DNA from: Peteryoungia ipomoeae | GTDB taxonomy: Bacteria > Pseudomonadota > Alphaproteobacteria > Rhizobiales > Rhizobiaceae | Reading direction: 5' to 3' | Assembly (NCBI RefSeq): GCF_004912165.1 | Contig: NZ_STGV01000007.1 | Coordinates: 186,001 to 250,000 of the forward strand | DNA: 64,000 nt | Shown here: positions 37,703-46,072 of the stretch, in pieces | Layout: the number at the start of each line of letters is the position of its first letter | Position numbering within the stretch: position 1 is the first letter of the stretch | Position numbers and translations under genes: made by a program | The notes under the pieces: model-generated | Seen by the model: the letters and a program-made list of their open reading frames with translations, nothing else | Told to the model about the DNA's origin: nothing | Databases searched by the model: none

Positions 37703-37727
37703 AACGGGATGCTTCAAGAATTGTTCC
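37703..37727 (-). promoter_or_regulatory. EcfG promoter of DUF1328 gene
   Basis: On the minus strand GGAAC (37723-37727), 16 bases, CGTT (37703-37706), about 30 bases before the start codon at 37673. It is 54 bases from the divergent nepR-ecfG promoter. Confidence 0.85.
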
Positions 37728-37781
37728 GGCTGAGCGCTGATGCGGCCGCGAAATCCGCTTCAGATTTTTTCTTTCCTTGAC

Positions 37782-37806
37782 GGAACAATGAGACGCTCGC
37801 CACGTT
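37782..37806 (+). promoter_or_regulatory. EcfG promoter of nepR-ecfG
   Basis: GGAAC (37782-37786), 16 bases, CGTT (37803-37806), 43 bases before the nepR ATG. An exact consensus, so EcfG drives its own operon. Confidence 0.87.
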
Positions 37807-37848
37807 TGATCCGCGAGATTTGCCACACGTGTTGGAACATTGAACAAT

Positions 37849-38052
37849 ATGACAGAGCATCCGAAAAAAGGCATGACAGAACAAGGGCAGGCGGGGATGA
37901 AGCCATTTCACCCAAGCGTCGCCGACCAGCTGCGCGATTATTATCAGTCGGTTCAGGAAGAAGGTATTCCAGACCGGTTCATGCAGCTCCTGGAAAAGCT
38001 TGATGCAGCAGAGCGGGGCGTCGCGCTTGCTGAGAAGGACGATGCCCGATGA
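37849..38052 (+). CDS. nepR: NepR-family anti-sigma factor 2
   Basis: A 67-residue protein with the NepR core [31 protein letters not shown] (about residues 25-55). It binds EcfG until phospho-PhyR displaces it. It is directly before ecfG with an ATGA overlap (38049-38052), which is the classical nepR-ecfG arrangement, so this copy is the probable main anti-sigma factor. A second NepR lies 4 kb away next to phyR. The ATG at 37849 is used; a TTG nine bases upstream is an alternative. Confidence 0.9.
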   Translation: MTEHPKKGMTEQGQAGMKPFHPSVADQLRDYYQSVQEEGIPDRFMQLLEKLDAAERGVALAEKDDAR

Positions 38053-38615
38053 CAATGGACCAGCAGGAAATTGACCGCTCCTTCAAGCGTGATCTACTGG
38101 CCGCCCTGCCAAACCTGCGGGCCTTCGCCGTGTCGCTTACCGGTCGTCACCACGTGGCCGATGACCTGGTGCAGGACACGATCATGAAGGCCTGGGCCAA
38201 GCAGTCGCATTTCGAGCCCGGTACCAACATGAAGGCCTGGCTGTTCACCATTCTGCGCAACGAGTTCTATTCCCAGATGCGAAAGCGCGGCCGTGAAGTG
38301 TCGGATACCGACGGTATCTTCACATCGCAACTTTCCACGCATCCGCAGCAGTATGGTTCCCTCGACCTGCAGGATTTCAAGCGCGCGCTCGATCAGCTGC
38401 CGAGCGATCAGCGTGAAGCCATCATCCTCGTTGGTGCCTCGGGTTTTGCCTACGAAGAGGCGGCAGAGATCTGCGGTTGCGCTGTGGGCACGATCAAGAG
38501 CCGCATCAATCGTGCACGCAACAAGCTTCAGGAACTGTTGGGCGTCAGCGGCGAAGGCGACTATGGCCCCGATGCCAACAGTTCAGCTGTTATCAAGAAG
38601 GCCTTCGCTGTCTGA
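38049..38615 (+). CDS. ecfG: EcfG general stress sigma factor
   Basis: A 188-residue ECF sigma factor. Sigma-2 region is about 15-80 (LPNLRAFAVSLTGRHHVADDLVQDTIMKAWAKQSHFEPGTNMKAWLFTILRN) and sigma-4 about 112-165 (ALDQLPSDQREAIILVGASGFAYEEAAEICGCAVGTIKSRINRARNKL). Coupled to nepR by a four-base overlap and placed near phyR. EcfG/RpoE2 proteins recognise GGAAC-N16/17-CGTT, and six exact copies lie within 5.5 kb. The 3' end overlaps the opposing receiver gene by 33 bases. Confidence 0.96.
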   Translation: MTMDQQEIDRSFKRDLLAALPNLRAFAVSLTGRHHVADDLVQDTIMKAWAKQSHFEPGTNMKAWLFTILRNEFYSQMRKRGREVSDTDGIFTSQLSTHPQQYGSLDLQDFKRALDQLPSDQREAIILVGASGFAYEEAAEICGCAVGTIKSRINRARNKLQELLGVSGEGDYGPDANSSAVIKKAFAV

Positions 38616-38981
38616 TCCGGGTAATTGTTTCAGCACCTGTCTGACGACGCCGAGAAGTTCATTATGGATCAGCGGCTTCTGCACTTGAAGCCGTGATCCA
38701 ACATGGACCGGGTCGGGTTCATTCACAGCATAGGACGAAAGGAAGATGACCGTCGCACCCTTGGCTTCGATCATGGCAGCGCGCTCAATGTTGACCGTCG
38801 TGCGCGCCTCGGCCTCGATGATTGCAATATCGAAGCGCTGCTTCTCAAGCGCTTCGGCAAGAGCGTTCAGCGGTACGATCTGAATATCGCAGCTGATCGC
38901 GGCATCGAGCAGGTGCTCGACGTCCAGGGCAATGAAATACTGGGTTTCAGCAATCAGGATCTGCGGTTGCGGCATAATCAT
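38583..38981 (-). CDS. atypical receiver-domain protein
   Basis: A 132-residue single-domain receiver. The fold is recognisable: ILIAETQYFIALDVEHLLDAA, FDIAIIEAEA, TVIFLSSYAV and LQVQKPLIHNELL, with conserved Lys102. But the phosphoacceptor Asp is replaced by Glu56, and the acidic pair at the start is A-E-T in place of the usual E-D-E. Glu in place of Asp often acts as a phosphomimic. It is next to ecfG, so a role in tuning the stress cascade is possible but unproven. The start is ATG 38981. Confidence 0.75.
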   Translation of the reverse strand: MIMPQPQILIAETQYFIALDVEHLLDAAISCDIQIVPLNALAEALEKQRFDIAIIEAEARTTVNIERAAMIEAKGATVIFLSSYAVNEPDPVHVGSRLQVQKPLIHNELLGVVRQVLKQLPGSDSEGLLDNS

Positions 38982-39098
38982 CCATCACTTCTTTTCTGGC
39001 CGCATTATCCTGTTGGGTTAAGAGCCGGCATTTAAAAAAGACATGGCATTATGCGAATTGTTCCATACGCCGTGCAAGACTGCTAATAAGGGGGACCC

Positions 39099-39854
39099 AT
39101 GACAACCGAACCGCGCTCCAACGTAACGCGTGTGAGCTGCTTCGATTGCCCCTTGCGGTCACTCGCAGGTTTCCGAGCATTTTCCGAGAGTGAGTTGAAT
39201 TTCGTTTCGCAGTTCAAGCGGGGCGAACTGCTTGCGGATTCCAGTTCGACCATTCTGGTGGAGGGGGCAAAGAGCGCGCACCTCTACACGGTGCTTTCCG
39301 GCTGGGGGTTCCGCTACAAGATTCTCGAGGATGGCAGGCGCCAGATCCTGAACTACGTCGTTCCGGGCGACATGGTGGGCCTGCAAGGGGCTCTGATGGC
39401 CGAGATGCAGCATTCGGTCGAAGCGCTGACCCCCATGACACTGTGTGTCTTCGAGCGGTCCAAGCTCTATTCCCTTTTCGAACGCCATGCGGGACTGGGT
39501 TTCGATCTGACCTGGCTTGCCGCTCGCGAGGAGGCGATCCTTGACGAACACCTGCTCAGCATCGGTCGCCGCTCGGCTGTCGAACGCGCGGCCTATCTGC
39601 TCGGCTTTCTCTATGATCGGGGCATCAAGTCGGGGATGCTCAGCGAAACCAATCGCCACATTCCGGTGACGCAGATGCATTTTGCGGATACGCTGGGCCT
39701 CTCGATCGTCCACACAAACAAGACATTGCGGAAACTCGCAGATCGGGGCCTGATCCTTTGGCGCGAGCGTGGCTGCGAAATTCTCGATCCCGAAGGCCTT
39801 CAGACGCTGTCCAGCTGGGCGCCTGAAGAACTGCGCCAGCGCCCCTTCATCTGA
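39099..39854 (+). CDS. Crp/Fnr-family regulator
   Basis: A 251-residue regulator. An N-terminal cysteine pair (CFDCPLR, Cys14 and Cys17) is followed by the cyclic-nucleotide-binding-like beta barrel (about residues 30-145, with ILNYVVPGDMVGLQGALM), a long dimer helix and a C-terminal winged HTH (VTQMHFADTLGLSIVHTNKTLRKLADRGLI, about 185-215). Only two N-terminal cysteines are present, so a classical four-Cys FNR cluster is not assured. It is near the stress genes; its targets are unknown. The FNR/FixK-type box at 59976 is a possible, untested target. Confidence 0.85.
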   Translation: MTTEPRSNVTRVSCFDCPLRSLAGFRAFSESELNFVSQFKRGELLADSSSTILVEGAKSAHLYTVLSGWGFRYKILEDGRRQILNYVVPGDMVGLQGALMAEMQHSVEALTPMTLCVFERSKLYSLFERHAGLGFDLTWLAAREEAILDEHLLSIGRRSAVERAAYLLGFLYDRGIKSGMLSETNRHIPVTQMHFADTLGLSIVHTNKTLRKLADRGLILWRERGCEILDPEGLQTLSSWAPEELRQRPFI

Positions 39855-39861
39855 GGATGTA

Positions 39862-39888
39862 AAAAAGGGTCCATTCCGGACCCTTTTT
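39862..39888. terminator. bidirectional terminator
   Basis: AAAAAGGGTCC (39862-39872), a five-base loop and GGACCCTTTTT (39878-39888) form a perfect stem with A/T tails on both sides, between the crp-like gene and the convergent DUF1328 gene. Confidence 0.85.
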
Positions 39889-39906
39889 CATTTCAGCTAT
39901 TTTGCC

Positions 39907-40071
39907 TCAGGCGACGATCAAAACGCCGGTAAAGAGCGCGATGATCATGATGACCAGCACGATGAATATGAGGATTTTCGCGATTCCGGCAGAAGCGCCT
40001 GCCACGCCGCGGAAGCCGAGCAGGCTTGCGACACCGGCGATGAGAAGCAGGATCAGGATCCACTGCAGCAT
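39907..40071 (-). CDS. DUF1328 (YtjA-like) membrane protein 2
   Basis: A 54-residue protein found by translating the minus strand. It starts MLQWILILLLIAGVASLLGF, then has [29 protein letters not shown], two hydrophobic segments with the family [10 protein letters not shown] motif. It is a paralogue of the gene at 37509. SD GGAGAGA stands before the ATG (40069-40071). The upstream GGAAC (40127-40131) has GATT in place of CGTT at 16 bases, so it is only a weak EcfG promoter candidate. Confidence 0.88.
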   Translation of the reverse strand: MLQWILILLLIAGVASLLGFRGVAGASAGIAKILIFIVLVIMIIALFTGVLIVA

Positions 40072-40330
40072 TGGGTCTCTCCATCGTTTGCGTTTTCAAA
40101 AACTACAATCGGGAGCTCGGCGAATTGTTCCCGATGGCTGCCGATCAGCCAGGCCTTGGAAATACGCAGTAAAATCGATTTAAGGCTGTAGACCCGTCGT
40201 CGAAACCATCACATCACCGTCACGCCGGACTAGACAGCGGCGCTGACATCTGATCGTCTCCGGCGCCAGCCTGGCTGTCATTTTGCGCGGCCTTGTTTGT
40301 GTTTGATCGTTCGATTTTGGAGCGAGGGAG

Positions 40331-41908
40331 ATGGGATTGAGGATCGGATCACCGAAGGAATTATACGCTGGCGAAGCCCGCGTTGCCATGACGCCAGATA
40401 GCGCCGTTCAGCTGCAGAAACTGGGCTTCGACTGCGTCATCGAGGCCGGTGCCGGCAAGGCCGCGGGCTTCTCCGACGCCGCTTATCAGGCCGTTGGCGT
40501 GACTGTGGTCGAGACGGGGGCTGCTCTTTACGAGGCTTCCGACATCATTGCCAAGGTTCGTCCTCCGGAAGGATCGGAAGTCGATCGTCTCGGCCCCGGC
40601 AAGACGCTGATTTCCTTCTTCTATCCCGCGCAGAACGCGGCTCTGCTCGAGCAGGCGCGGGAGAAGGGCGCCACCGTCGTTGCCATGGACATGGTGCCGC
40701 GTATTTCTCGCGCCCAGAAGATGGATGCCCTGTCGTCGATGGCCAACATCGCCGGCTACCGGGCGGTGATCGAGGCGGGCAACAATTTCGGCCGCTTCTT
40801 CACCGGCCAGGTCACAGCTGCCGGCAAGGTACCGCCGGCCAAGGTCCTGGTCATCGGCGCCGGCGTGGCAGGACTTGCCGCCATTGGCACCGCGACGTCG
40901 CTTGGCGCGATCACCTATGCCTTCGACGTTCGCCCTGAAGTGGCCGAGCAGATCGAAAGCATGGGGGCGCAGTTCGTTTTCCTCGATTTCGAAGCAACAC
41001 AGGATGGTGCCGCGACCGGCGGCTATGCAGCGCCGTCTTCGCCGGAATTCCGCGAAAAGCAGCTTGCCAAGTTCCGCGAACTGGCGCCCGAGATGGATAT
41101 CGTCATCACCACGGCACTCATCCCCGGCCGTGACGCGCCGAAGCTCTGGCTCGCCGATATGGTGGCCGCGATGAAGCCCGGCTCCGTCGTCGTCGACCTT
41201 GCTGCCGAGCGTGGCGGCAATTGCGACCTGACCGTTGCAGACCAGAAGATCGTCTCCGAGAACGGCGTGACGATCGTCGGCTATACCGACTTCCCGAGCC
41301 GCATGGCGGCGCAGTCTTCGACGCTCTACTCGACGAACATCCGCCACATGATGACGGATCTGACGCCGGGCAAGGATGGCGTCGTGGTGCACAACATGGA
41401 AGACGACGTCATCCGGGGTGCGACCGTGACCAAGGCCGGCGAGATCACCTATCCGCCGCCGCCGCCAAAGATCCAGGCGATCGCCGCTGCCAAGCCGAAG
41501 GAAAAGGTGAAGGAGCTGACGCCGGAGGAGAAGCGGGCGCAGGAAATCGCCGCGTTCAAGACCCAGACCCGCAACCAGGTGGCGATGCTCGCCGGCGGTG
41601 GTGCGCTGATCCTTTTGGCCGGTCTTTATGCGCCGGCCAGTTTCATGAGCCATTTCATCGTTTTCGTGCTCGCCTGTTTCGTCGGCTTCCAGGTCATCTG
41701 GAATGTCAGCCATTCGCTGCACACGCCGCTGATGGCCATCACCAACGCCATTTCCTCGATCATCATTCTGGGTGCCCTGATGCAGATTGGCTCGGGCAAT
41801 TTCCTGGTGATCATCCTCGCCGCATTGTCGGTCCTCATGGCCGGCATCAACATCTTCGGTGGCTTCATGGTCACCCGGCGCATGCTTGCCATGTTCCAGA
41901 AGTCTTGA
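40331..41908 (+). CDS. pntA: NAD(P) transhydrogenase alpha subunit (fused A1-A2)
   Basis: A 525-residue proton-translocating transhydrogenase alpha chain. The NAD-binding domain I covers about residues 1-380 ([15 protein letters not shown] start, [20 protein letters not shown] near 174-193, [14 protein letters not shown] near 317-330). A Pro-rich linker precedes domain II with four membrane helices (about 415-525). Many rhizobia split this chain into two genes; here it is a single one, as in E. coli. It works with PntB in the inner membrane to make NADPH from NADH using the proton gradient. Confidence 0.96.
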   Translation: MGLRIGSPKELYAGEARVAMTPDSAVQLQKLGFDCVIEAGAGKAAGFSDAAYQAVGVTVVETGAALYEASDIIAKVRPPEGSEVDRLGPGKTLISFFYPAQNAALLEQAREKGATVVAMDMVPRISRAQKMDALSSMANIAGYRAVIEAGNNFGRFFTGQVTAAGKVPPAKVLVIGAGVAGLAAIGTATSLGAITYAFDVRPEVAEQIESMGAQFVFLDFEATQDGAATGGYAAPSSPEFREKQLAKFRELAPEMDIVITTALIPGRDAPKLWLADMVAAMKPGSVVVDLAAERGGNCDLTVADQKIVSENGVTIVGYTDFPSRMAAQSSTLYSTNIRHMMTDLTPGKDGVVVHNMEDDVIRGATVTKAGEITYPPPPPKIQAIAAAKPKEKVKELTPEEKRAQEIAAFKTQTRNQVAMLAGGGALILLAGLYAPASFMSHFIVFVLACFVGFQVIWNVSHSLHTPLMAITNAISSIIILGALMQIGSGNFLVIILAALSVLMAGINIFGGFMVTRRMLAMFQKS

Positions 41909-41927
41909 GTTAGGGGAGGGGACACAT

Positions 41928-43427
41928 ATGGAATACGGATTTACCACAGCGGCCTACGTCGTGTCGGCTGTTCTCTTCATCCTCTCGCTCGGCGGCCTCT
42001 CGGGGCAGGAAAGCGCCAAGCGCGCCGTCTGGTACGGCATCGTCGGCATGGGGCTTGCCGTCGTTGCGACGCTTTACGGCCCGGGTGCCGGCAACTGGTT
42101 TGTCTCGGCAGTGATGATCGCCATCGGTGGCGGTATCGGCTGGGTCGTTGCGCAGCGTGTCCAGATGACGGAAATGCCGCAGCTGGTCGCGGCCATGCAT
42201 TCTCTGGTCGGTCTCGCTGCCGTCTTCATCGGCTTCAACGCCGAAATCGAGATGTGGCGCATTGCCAGCACGCTGTCTGAGGCAGGCCTCACCGCCTGCG
42301 ATCCGCTGAGCGCGGTTGCCTGTGCTCTGCAGGCGGGCAAGCCCGGCCTGTTCTCCGAATTCACCGGCTTTGCGCTGAAGATCGCCGAGAAGACGACAGC
42401 AGAAATCGCCGTGCTGAAGATCGAGGTCTTCCTCGGCGTCTTCATCGGCGCGGTCACCTTCACCGGCTCGGTCGTCGCCTATGGCAAGCTGGCCGGCAAG
42501 GTAGACGGCAAGGCGACGAAGCTTCCCGGCGGCCATCTCCTGAATGCCGGCGCGGCACTCGGTTCGCTGCTCCTGCTCGTGCTCTACTTCCAGGGCGCCG
42601 GCAGCTGGACGCTGATCCTGATGACGCTGCTTGCGCTCTTCATCGGCTATCACCTGATCATGGGCATTGGCGGCGCCGACATGCCGGTCGTCGTTTCCAT
42701 GCTCAACAGCTATTCCGGCTGGGCGGCCGCGGCCATCGGCTTTTCGCTGTCGAACGATCTCCTGATCGTCGTCGGTGCGCTGGTGGGCTCCTCCGGTGCG
42801 ATCCTCTCCTACATCATGTGCAAGGCGATGAACCGAAGCTTCGTCTCGGTCATCCTCGGCGGCTTCGGCGGCACGACCGGTCCGCAGATGGAAGTGACCG
42901 GAGAGCAGATCGCCATCGATGGCGACGGCGTGGCGAGCGCGCTGAACGAGGCCGATTCGATCATCATCGTTCCGGGTTACGGTATGGCTGTTGCGCAGGC
43001 GCAGCAGTCGGTCTCGGAACTCACTCGCAAGCTGCGTGCTGCCGGCAAGGAAGTACGCTTCGCGATCCATCCGGTCGCCGGCCGTCTGCCGGGCCACATG
43101 AACGTACTGCTTGCCGAAGCCAAGGTGCCTTATGACATCGTTCTGGAAATGGACGAGATCAACGAGGACTTCCCCGAAACGGATGTGGTCATCGTCATCG
43201 GCTCGAACGACATCGTCAATCCGGCAGCCCAGGAAGACCCGAACTCGCCCATCGCCGGCATGCCGGTTCTGGAAGTGTGGAAGGCCAAGCAGGTTTTCGT
43301 CTCCAAGCGCGGCCAGGGCACCGGCTATTCCGGCATCGAGAACCCGCTTTTCTACAAGGAGAACACGCGGATGTTCTACGGTGACGCGAAGAAGTCGATC
43401 GACAGCATCCTGCCGATGATCAGGTAA
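41928..43427 (+). CDS. pntB: NAD(P) transhydrogenase beta subunit
   Basis: A 499-residue chain. The first 270 residues hold about nine membrane helices (start [17 protein letters not shown]). The NADP-binding domain III at the C-terminus has [14 protein letters not shown] (about residues 344-357), the [23 protein letters not shown] block (about 380-402) and [19 protein letters not shown] (about 460-478). Start chosen at MEYGF (GGGGAGGGG upstream); the frame is open further upstream but overlaps pntA. It forms the proton channel and hydride acceptor with PntA. A strong terminator follows. Confidence 0.96.
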   Translation: MEYGFTTAAYVVSAVLFILSLGGLSGQESAKRAVWYGIVGMGLAVVATLYGPGAGNWFVSAVMIAIGGGIGWVVAQRVQMTEMPQLVAAMHSLVGLAAVFIGFNAEIEMWRIASTLSEAGLTACDPLSAVACALQAGKPGLFSEFTGFALKIAEKTTAEIAVLKIEVFLGVFIGAVTFTGSVVAYGKLAGKVDGKATKLPGGHLLNAGAALGSLLLLVLYFQGAGSWTLILMTLLALFIGYHLIMGIGGADMPVVVSMLNSYSGWAAAAIGFSLSNDLLIVVGALVGSSGAILSYIMCKAMNRSFVSVILGGFGGTTGPQMEVTGEQIAIDGDGVASALNEADSIIIVPGYGMAVAQAQQSVSELTRKLRAAGKEVRFAIHPVAGRLPGHMNVLLAEAKVPYDIVLEMDEINEDFPETDVVIVIGSNDIVNPAAQEDPNSPIAGMPVLEVWKAKQVFVSKRGQGTGYSGIENPLFYKENTRMFYGDAKKSIDSILPMIR

Positions 43428-43450
43428 GGCGGAATGGGTTGGAACATGAA

Positions 43451-43478
43451 AAGCCGGGTGGTAGCGCCCGGCTTTTTT
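43451..43478 (+). terminator. rho-independent terminator of pntAB
   Basis: AAGCCGGG (43451-43458), eight bases, CCCGGCTT (43467-43474), followed by TTTT. It lies 24 bases after the pntB stop. Confidence 0.85.
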
Positions 43479-43515
43479 GTTGGCGGATCTGTATTCGTTT
43501 TGATACATTGTCAGG

Positions 43516-43839
43516 ATGAAGCTGATCCAGTGGCTTGGAAGTAGCAGGACCGATGTTCGTGCGTTCCCTGAAGACGCCCGGATTGATGCGGGCTGGCAGT
43601 TGGAATTGGTTCAACGCGGCGAAGATCCTGATGACTGGAAGCCGATGCCGACGATTGGCCCCGGTGTTCGAGAAATAAGGATTCGGGAAGCGTCTGCTGC
43701 CTTTCGCATCATGTATCTCGCCACGCTCGAGGATCGCGTGCTTGTTCTGCACGCCTTCCAGAAAAAGACGCAGGCGACGACTAAAAAAGATATCGAACTT
43801 GCTATCCTGAGGCTGAAGCGATGGAGACAAGAAACATGA
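43516..43839 (+). CDS. HigB/Gp49-like toxin (RelE superfamily)
   Basis: A 107-residue RelE-superfamily protein of the phage-derived Gp49/HigB group. The family order is visible: AGWQLELVQRGEDPDDWKPMPTIGPGVREIRIREASAAFRIMYLA (middle strands) and VLVLHAFQKKTQATTKKDIELAILRLKRW (C-terminal helix with Lys/Arg contacts). Such toxins cleave mRNA on the ribosome. The stop overlaps the start of an XRE antitoxin gene (toxin-first order, typical of HigBA). Confidence 0.88.
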   Translation: MKLIQWLGSSRTDVRAFPEDARIDAGWQLELVQRGEDPDDWKPMPTIGPGVREIRIREASAAFRIMYLATLEDRVLVLHAFQKKTQATTKKDIELAILRLKRWRQET

Positions 43840-44117
43840 CAGAAGAGATCTACCGCAGCGTCTGGGATGCATTGGCAGATACGGAACAGGACGCGGCCAA
43901 TCTCAAGGCCCGTTCTGCTCTGCTCTATGAGATTCGCAAGGTCGTTCTGGGGTGGGATGTCTCTCAGGATGAGGCCGCCAAGCGGCTCGGGCTGACGCGA
44001 CCGAGGACGAACGACCTTCTAAGAGGAAAGCTCGCGAAATTCTCACTCGATGCGCTGGTTAATATCGCTGCGACAGCGCGGCTGGAGATTGAAATCCGAG
44101 TGAGAGACGCGGCTTAG
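43836..44117 (+). CDS. HigA-like XRE antitoxin
   Basis: A 93-residue XRE-type antitoxin with the helix-turn-helix LGWDVSQDEAAKRLGLTRPRTNDLLRGKLAKFSLDALVNIAATA (about residues 40-85). The ATG at 43836 overlaps the toxin stop (ATGA). A longer frame from 43821 is possible. Together with the HigB-like gene it forms a standard HigBA module with no integrase or other mobile-element gene nearby. Confidence 0.88.
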   Translation: MTEEIYRSVWDALADTEQDAANLKARSALLYEIRKVVLGWDVSQDEAAKRLGLTRPRTNDLLRGKLAKFSLDALVNIAATARLEIEIRVRDAA

Positions 44118-44215
44118 CGCGACTCGGATGAGCTGGTCTGTGAACCGCTAGTCCGAATTCCAGGCGCAAACCCCGCCACATGGGCGGGGTCTACAGTTCG
44201 CCGAGGTGTCAGAGC

Positions 44216-45058
44216 TCAAGCATCCGCCTTGAAGGTCTGCTTCTGCGTACCAAGCCCCTCGATACCGAGTTCCACCACGTCGCCGGCCTTCAGGAACTGC
44301 GGCGGCTTCATGCCGAGGCCCACGCCCGGAGGCGTACCGGTGGAGATGACGTCGCCGGGATGCAGGCTCATGAACTGCGAGAGGTAGGAGACGACGTGGG
44401 CGACGCCGTAGACCATGGTCTTCGACGAGCCGTCCTGCATCATCTTGCCGTTCACCGAGAGCCACATCTTGAGGTCATGCGGGTTGGCGATCTCGTCCTT
44501 GGTGACGAGCCAGGGGCCGATCGGGCCAAAAGTGTCGCAGGACTTGCCCTTGGTCCACTGTCCCGCGCGCTCGGTCTGGAAGGCGCGTTCGGAGACGTCG
44601 TGGGAAACGCAGTAACCCGCGACATAATCCATGGCGTCGGCTTCCGAGACGTATTTCGCCGTCTTGCCGATGACGACGCCGAGTTCGACTTCCCAGTCGG
44701 TCTTTTCCGAACCGCGCGGGATCAGAACGTCGTCGTTCGGGCCACAGATCGCCGAGGTCGCCTTCATGAAGATCACCGGTTCCGGCGGAACCGTCGCGCC
44801 GGTTTCGGCGGCATGGTCGGAGTAGTTGAGGCCGATGCAGATGAACTTGCCGGTGCCGGCAACGCAGGCGCCGATGCGGTCGACTGCGATTTCCGGCAGC
44901 GAGGCCGGATCGATCGCTGCGATCTTGGCCAGGCCCTCGGGTGAAATGGCGGCGCCGCCGATATCGGCGACATGGCCGGAGAGGTCACGAACCTTGCCGT
45001 CCTTGTCGAGGATGGCGGGCTTTTCCTGGCCGAGCGGGCCGACGCGCATGAGTTTCAT
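44216..45058 (-). CDS. fumarylacetoacetate hydrolase-family protein
   Basis: A 280-residue FAH-family enzyme. The core is at about residues 70-280 with IGLNYSDHAAE (about 75-85), the metal-binding WEVELGVVIGK (about 121-131), GPIGPWLVT (about 178-186) and the STGTPPGVGLGMKPPQFLKAGDVVELGIEGLG C-terminus. These enzymes hydrolyse or hydrate C-C bonds of acylpyruvates, 2,4-diketoacids and related compounds. The SDR gene stands about 100 bases upstream on the same strand, and a lactonase-like gene and an IclR gene follow. The set resembles the L-fuconate/2,4-diketo-3-deoxy-fuconate route, where this enzyme would cleave the diketo acid to pyruvate and lactate. Confidence 0.88.
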   Translation of the reverse strand: MKLMRVGPLGQEKPAILDKDGKVRDLSGHVADIGGAAISPEGLAKIAAIDPASLPEIAVDRIGACVAGTGKFICIGLNYSDHAAETGATVPPEPVIFMKATSAICGPNDDVLIPRGSEKTDWEVELGVVIGKTAKYVSEADAMDYVAGYCVSHDVSERAFQTERAGQWTKGKSCDTFGPIGPWLVTKDEIANPHDLKMWLSVNGKMMQDGSSKTMVYGVAHVVSYLSQFMSLHPGDVISTGTPPGVGLGMKPPQFLKAGDVVELGIEGLGTQKQTFKADA

Positions 45059-45155
45059 GGGTTTCTTCCTTCCTGAAGGTCGCGGCTGTGCCGCTCAGTG
45101 TAGTCTAGATCGCAATGCCGGCCGGAAAACCGCCTGACGCTTTTCCTGGCATTGC

Positions 45156-45890
45156 TCAAATCGTCCAGCCGCCGTCGATGGCGAAGGCCTGGCCGGAGGT
45201 ATAGGTGGCGCCAGCAATGTAGACGGCGAGATCGGCGATTTCCTCCGGTGTCCCGAGCCGGCCCATGGGCTGGCGCGCGACGAAGGCGGCGCGGGCGGCA
45301 TCATAATCGCCCTGGGCGCGCATGCGGTCCTGCAGCGAGGGACTGTCGACCGTACCCGGGCAAATGGCATTGCAGCGAATGCCCTGGGTTACATAATCGG
45401 CGGCCACGGATTTGGTCAGGCCGACTACGGCAGCCTTGGTCACGGTATAGGCGCAGCGGTTCGGCACGCCCTTCACCGAGCTTGCAACCGAGGCCATGTT
45501 GATGATCGAGCCGCCGCCGCGTTCCAGCATGGCGGGCAGAACAGCACGGATGGTGCGGATCATGGCACGGACATTGAGCTCAAACGCAAAATCGAGATCC
45601 TTGTCGGCCATGTCGAGCACGGTGCCGCCATGCACCACGCCGGCGCAGTTGAACAGCACGTCGAAGGGGCCGGTTTCGGCGATGGTGGATTGCACGGCCT
45701 CTTCATTGAGGACGTCGAGAACGCGTGTCGTGATGCCGGCTTCGCCGGCAAGCGAGGCAAGCGCGTCTGCATTGATATCCGTGGCAACAACGGTGGCGCC
45801 GGCACGGGCGAAGGCCAGCGCGCTGGCGCGCCCGATCCCCTGGCCGGCTGCCGTCACCAGAACATGCTTGTCTTTCATCGACCCTGACAT
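45156..45890 (-). CDS. short-chain dehydrogenase/reductase
   Basis: A 244-residue classical SDR. The cofactor motif AAGQGIGRASALAFARAGATVVATDIN lies at about 12-36 (TGxxxGxG-type with a D at the end of strand 2, suggesting NAD). NCAGVVHGG is the NNAG-like motif near 83. The catalytic Tyr-Lys pair is in CAYTVTKAAV (Y and K four apart, about 147-151) and the Ser in SSVKG just before. It resembles the 2-keto-3-deoxy-L-fuconate dehydrogenases of the L-fucose pathway. It is divergent from the IclR gene. The ATG at 45890 has GGAGGAG upstream. Confidence 0.85.
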   Translation of the reverse strand: MSGSMKDKHVLVTAAGQGIGRASALAFARAGATVVATDINADALASLAGEAGITTRVLDVLNEEAVQSTIAETGPFDVLFNCAGVVHGGTVLDMADKDLDFAFELNVRAMIRTIRAVLPAMLERGGGSIINMASVASSVKGVPNRCAYTVTKAAVVGLTKSVAADYVTQGIRCNAICPGTVDSPSLQDRMRAQGDYDAARAAFVARQPMGRLGTPEEIADLAVYIAGATYTSGQAFAIDGGWTI

Positions 45891-46072
45891 GATGTCTCCT
45901 CCCAAATTCCCGCTCTGAACCGGCTAACGCCTTGCCTTTCGCCTTCAAGGCGGCGCTTCCCGGACCGCGATCACCCTTGCATAATCGTCCGGGCAATGCG
46001 AGCATCATTCATATGCAAAACATTTATTCATGATCGTCAAGGTCAGCGCCGAACGAAGATGGAGCAAATTGC

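Noticed and set aside
40072-40330. Possible promoter or regulator in the 259-base gap before pntA
   Set aside because: Only weak EcfG-like GGAAC-N16-GATT is seen near the DUF1328 gene; no clear operator or RNA gene.
41910-43508. A 532-residue open frame opposite pntB
   Set aside because: Antisense of PntB, His/Arg/Asp-rich without membrane pattern or motif.
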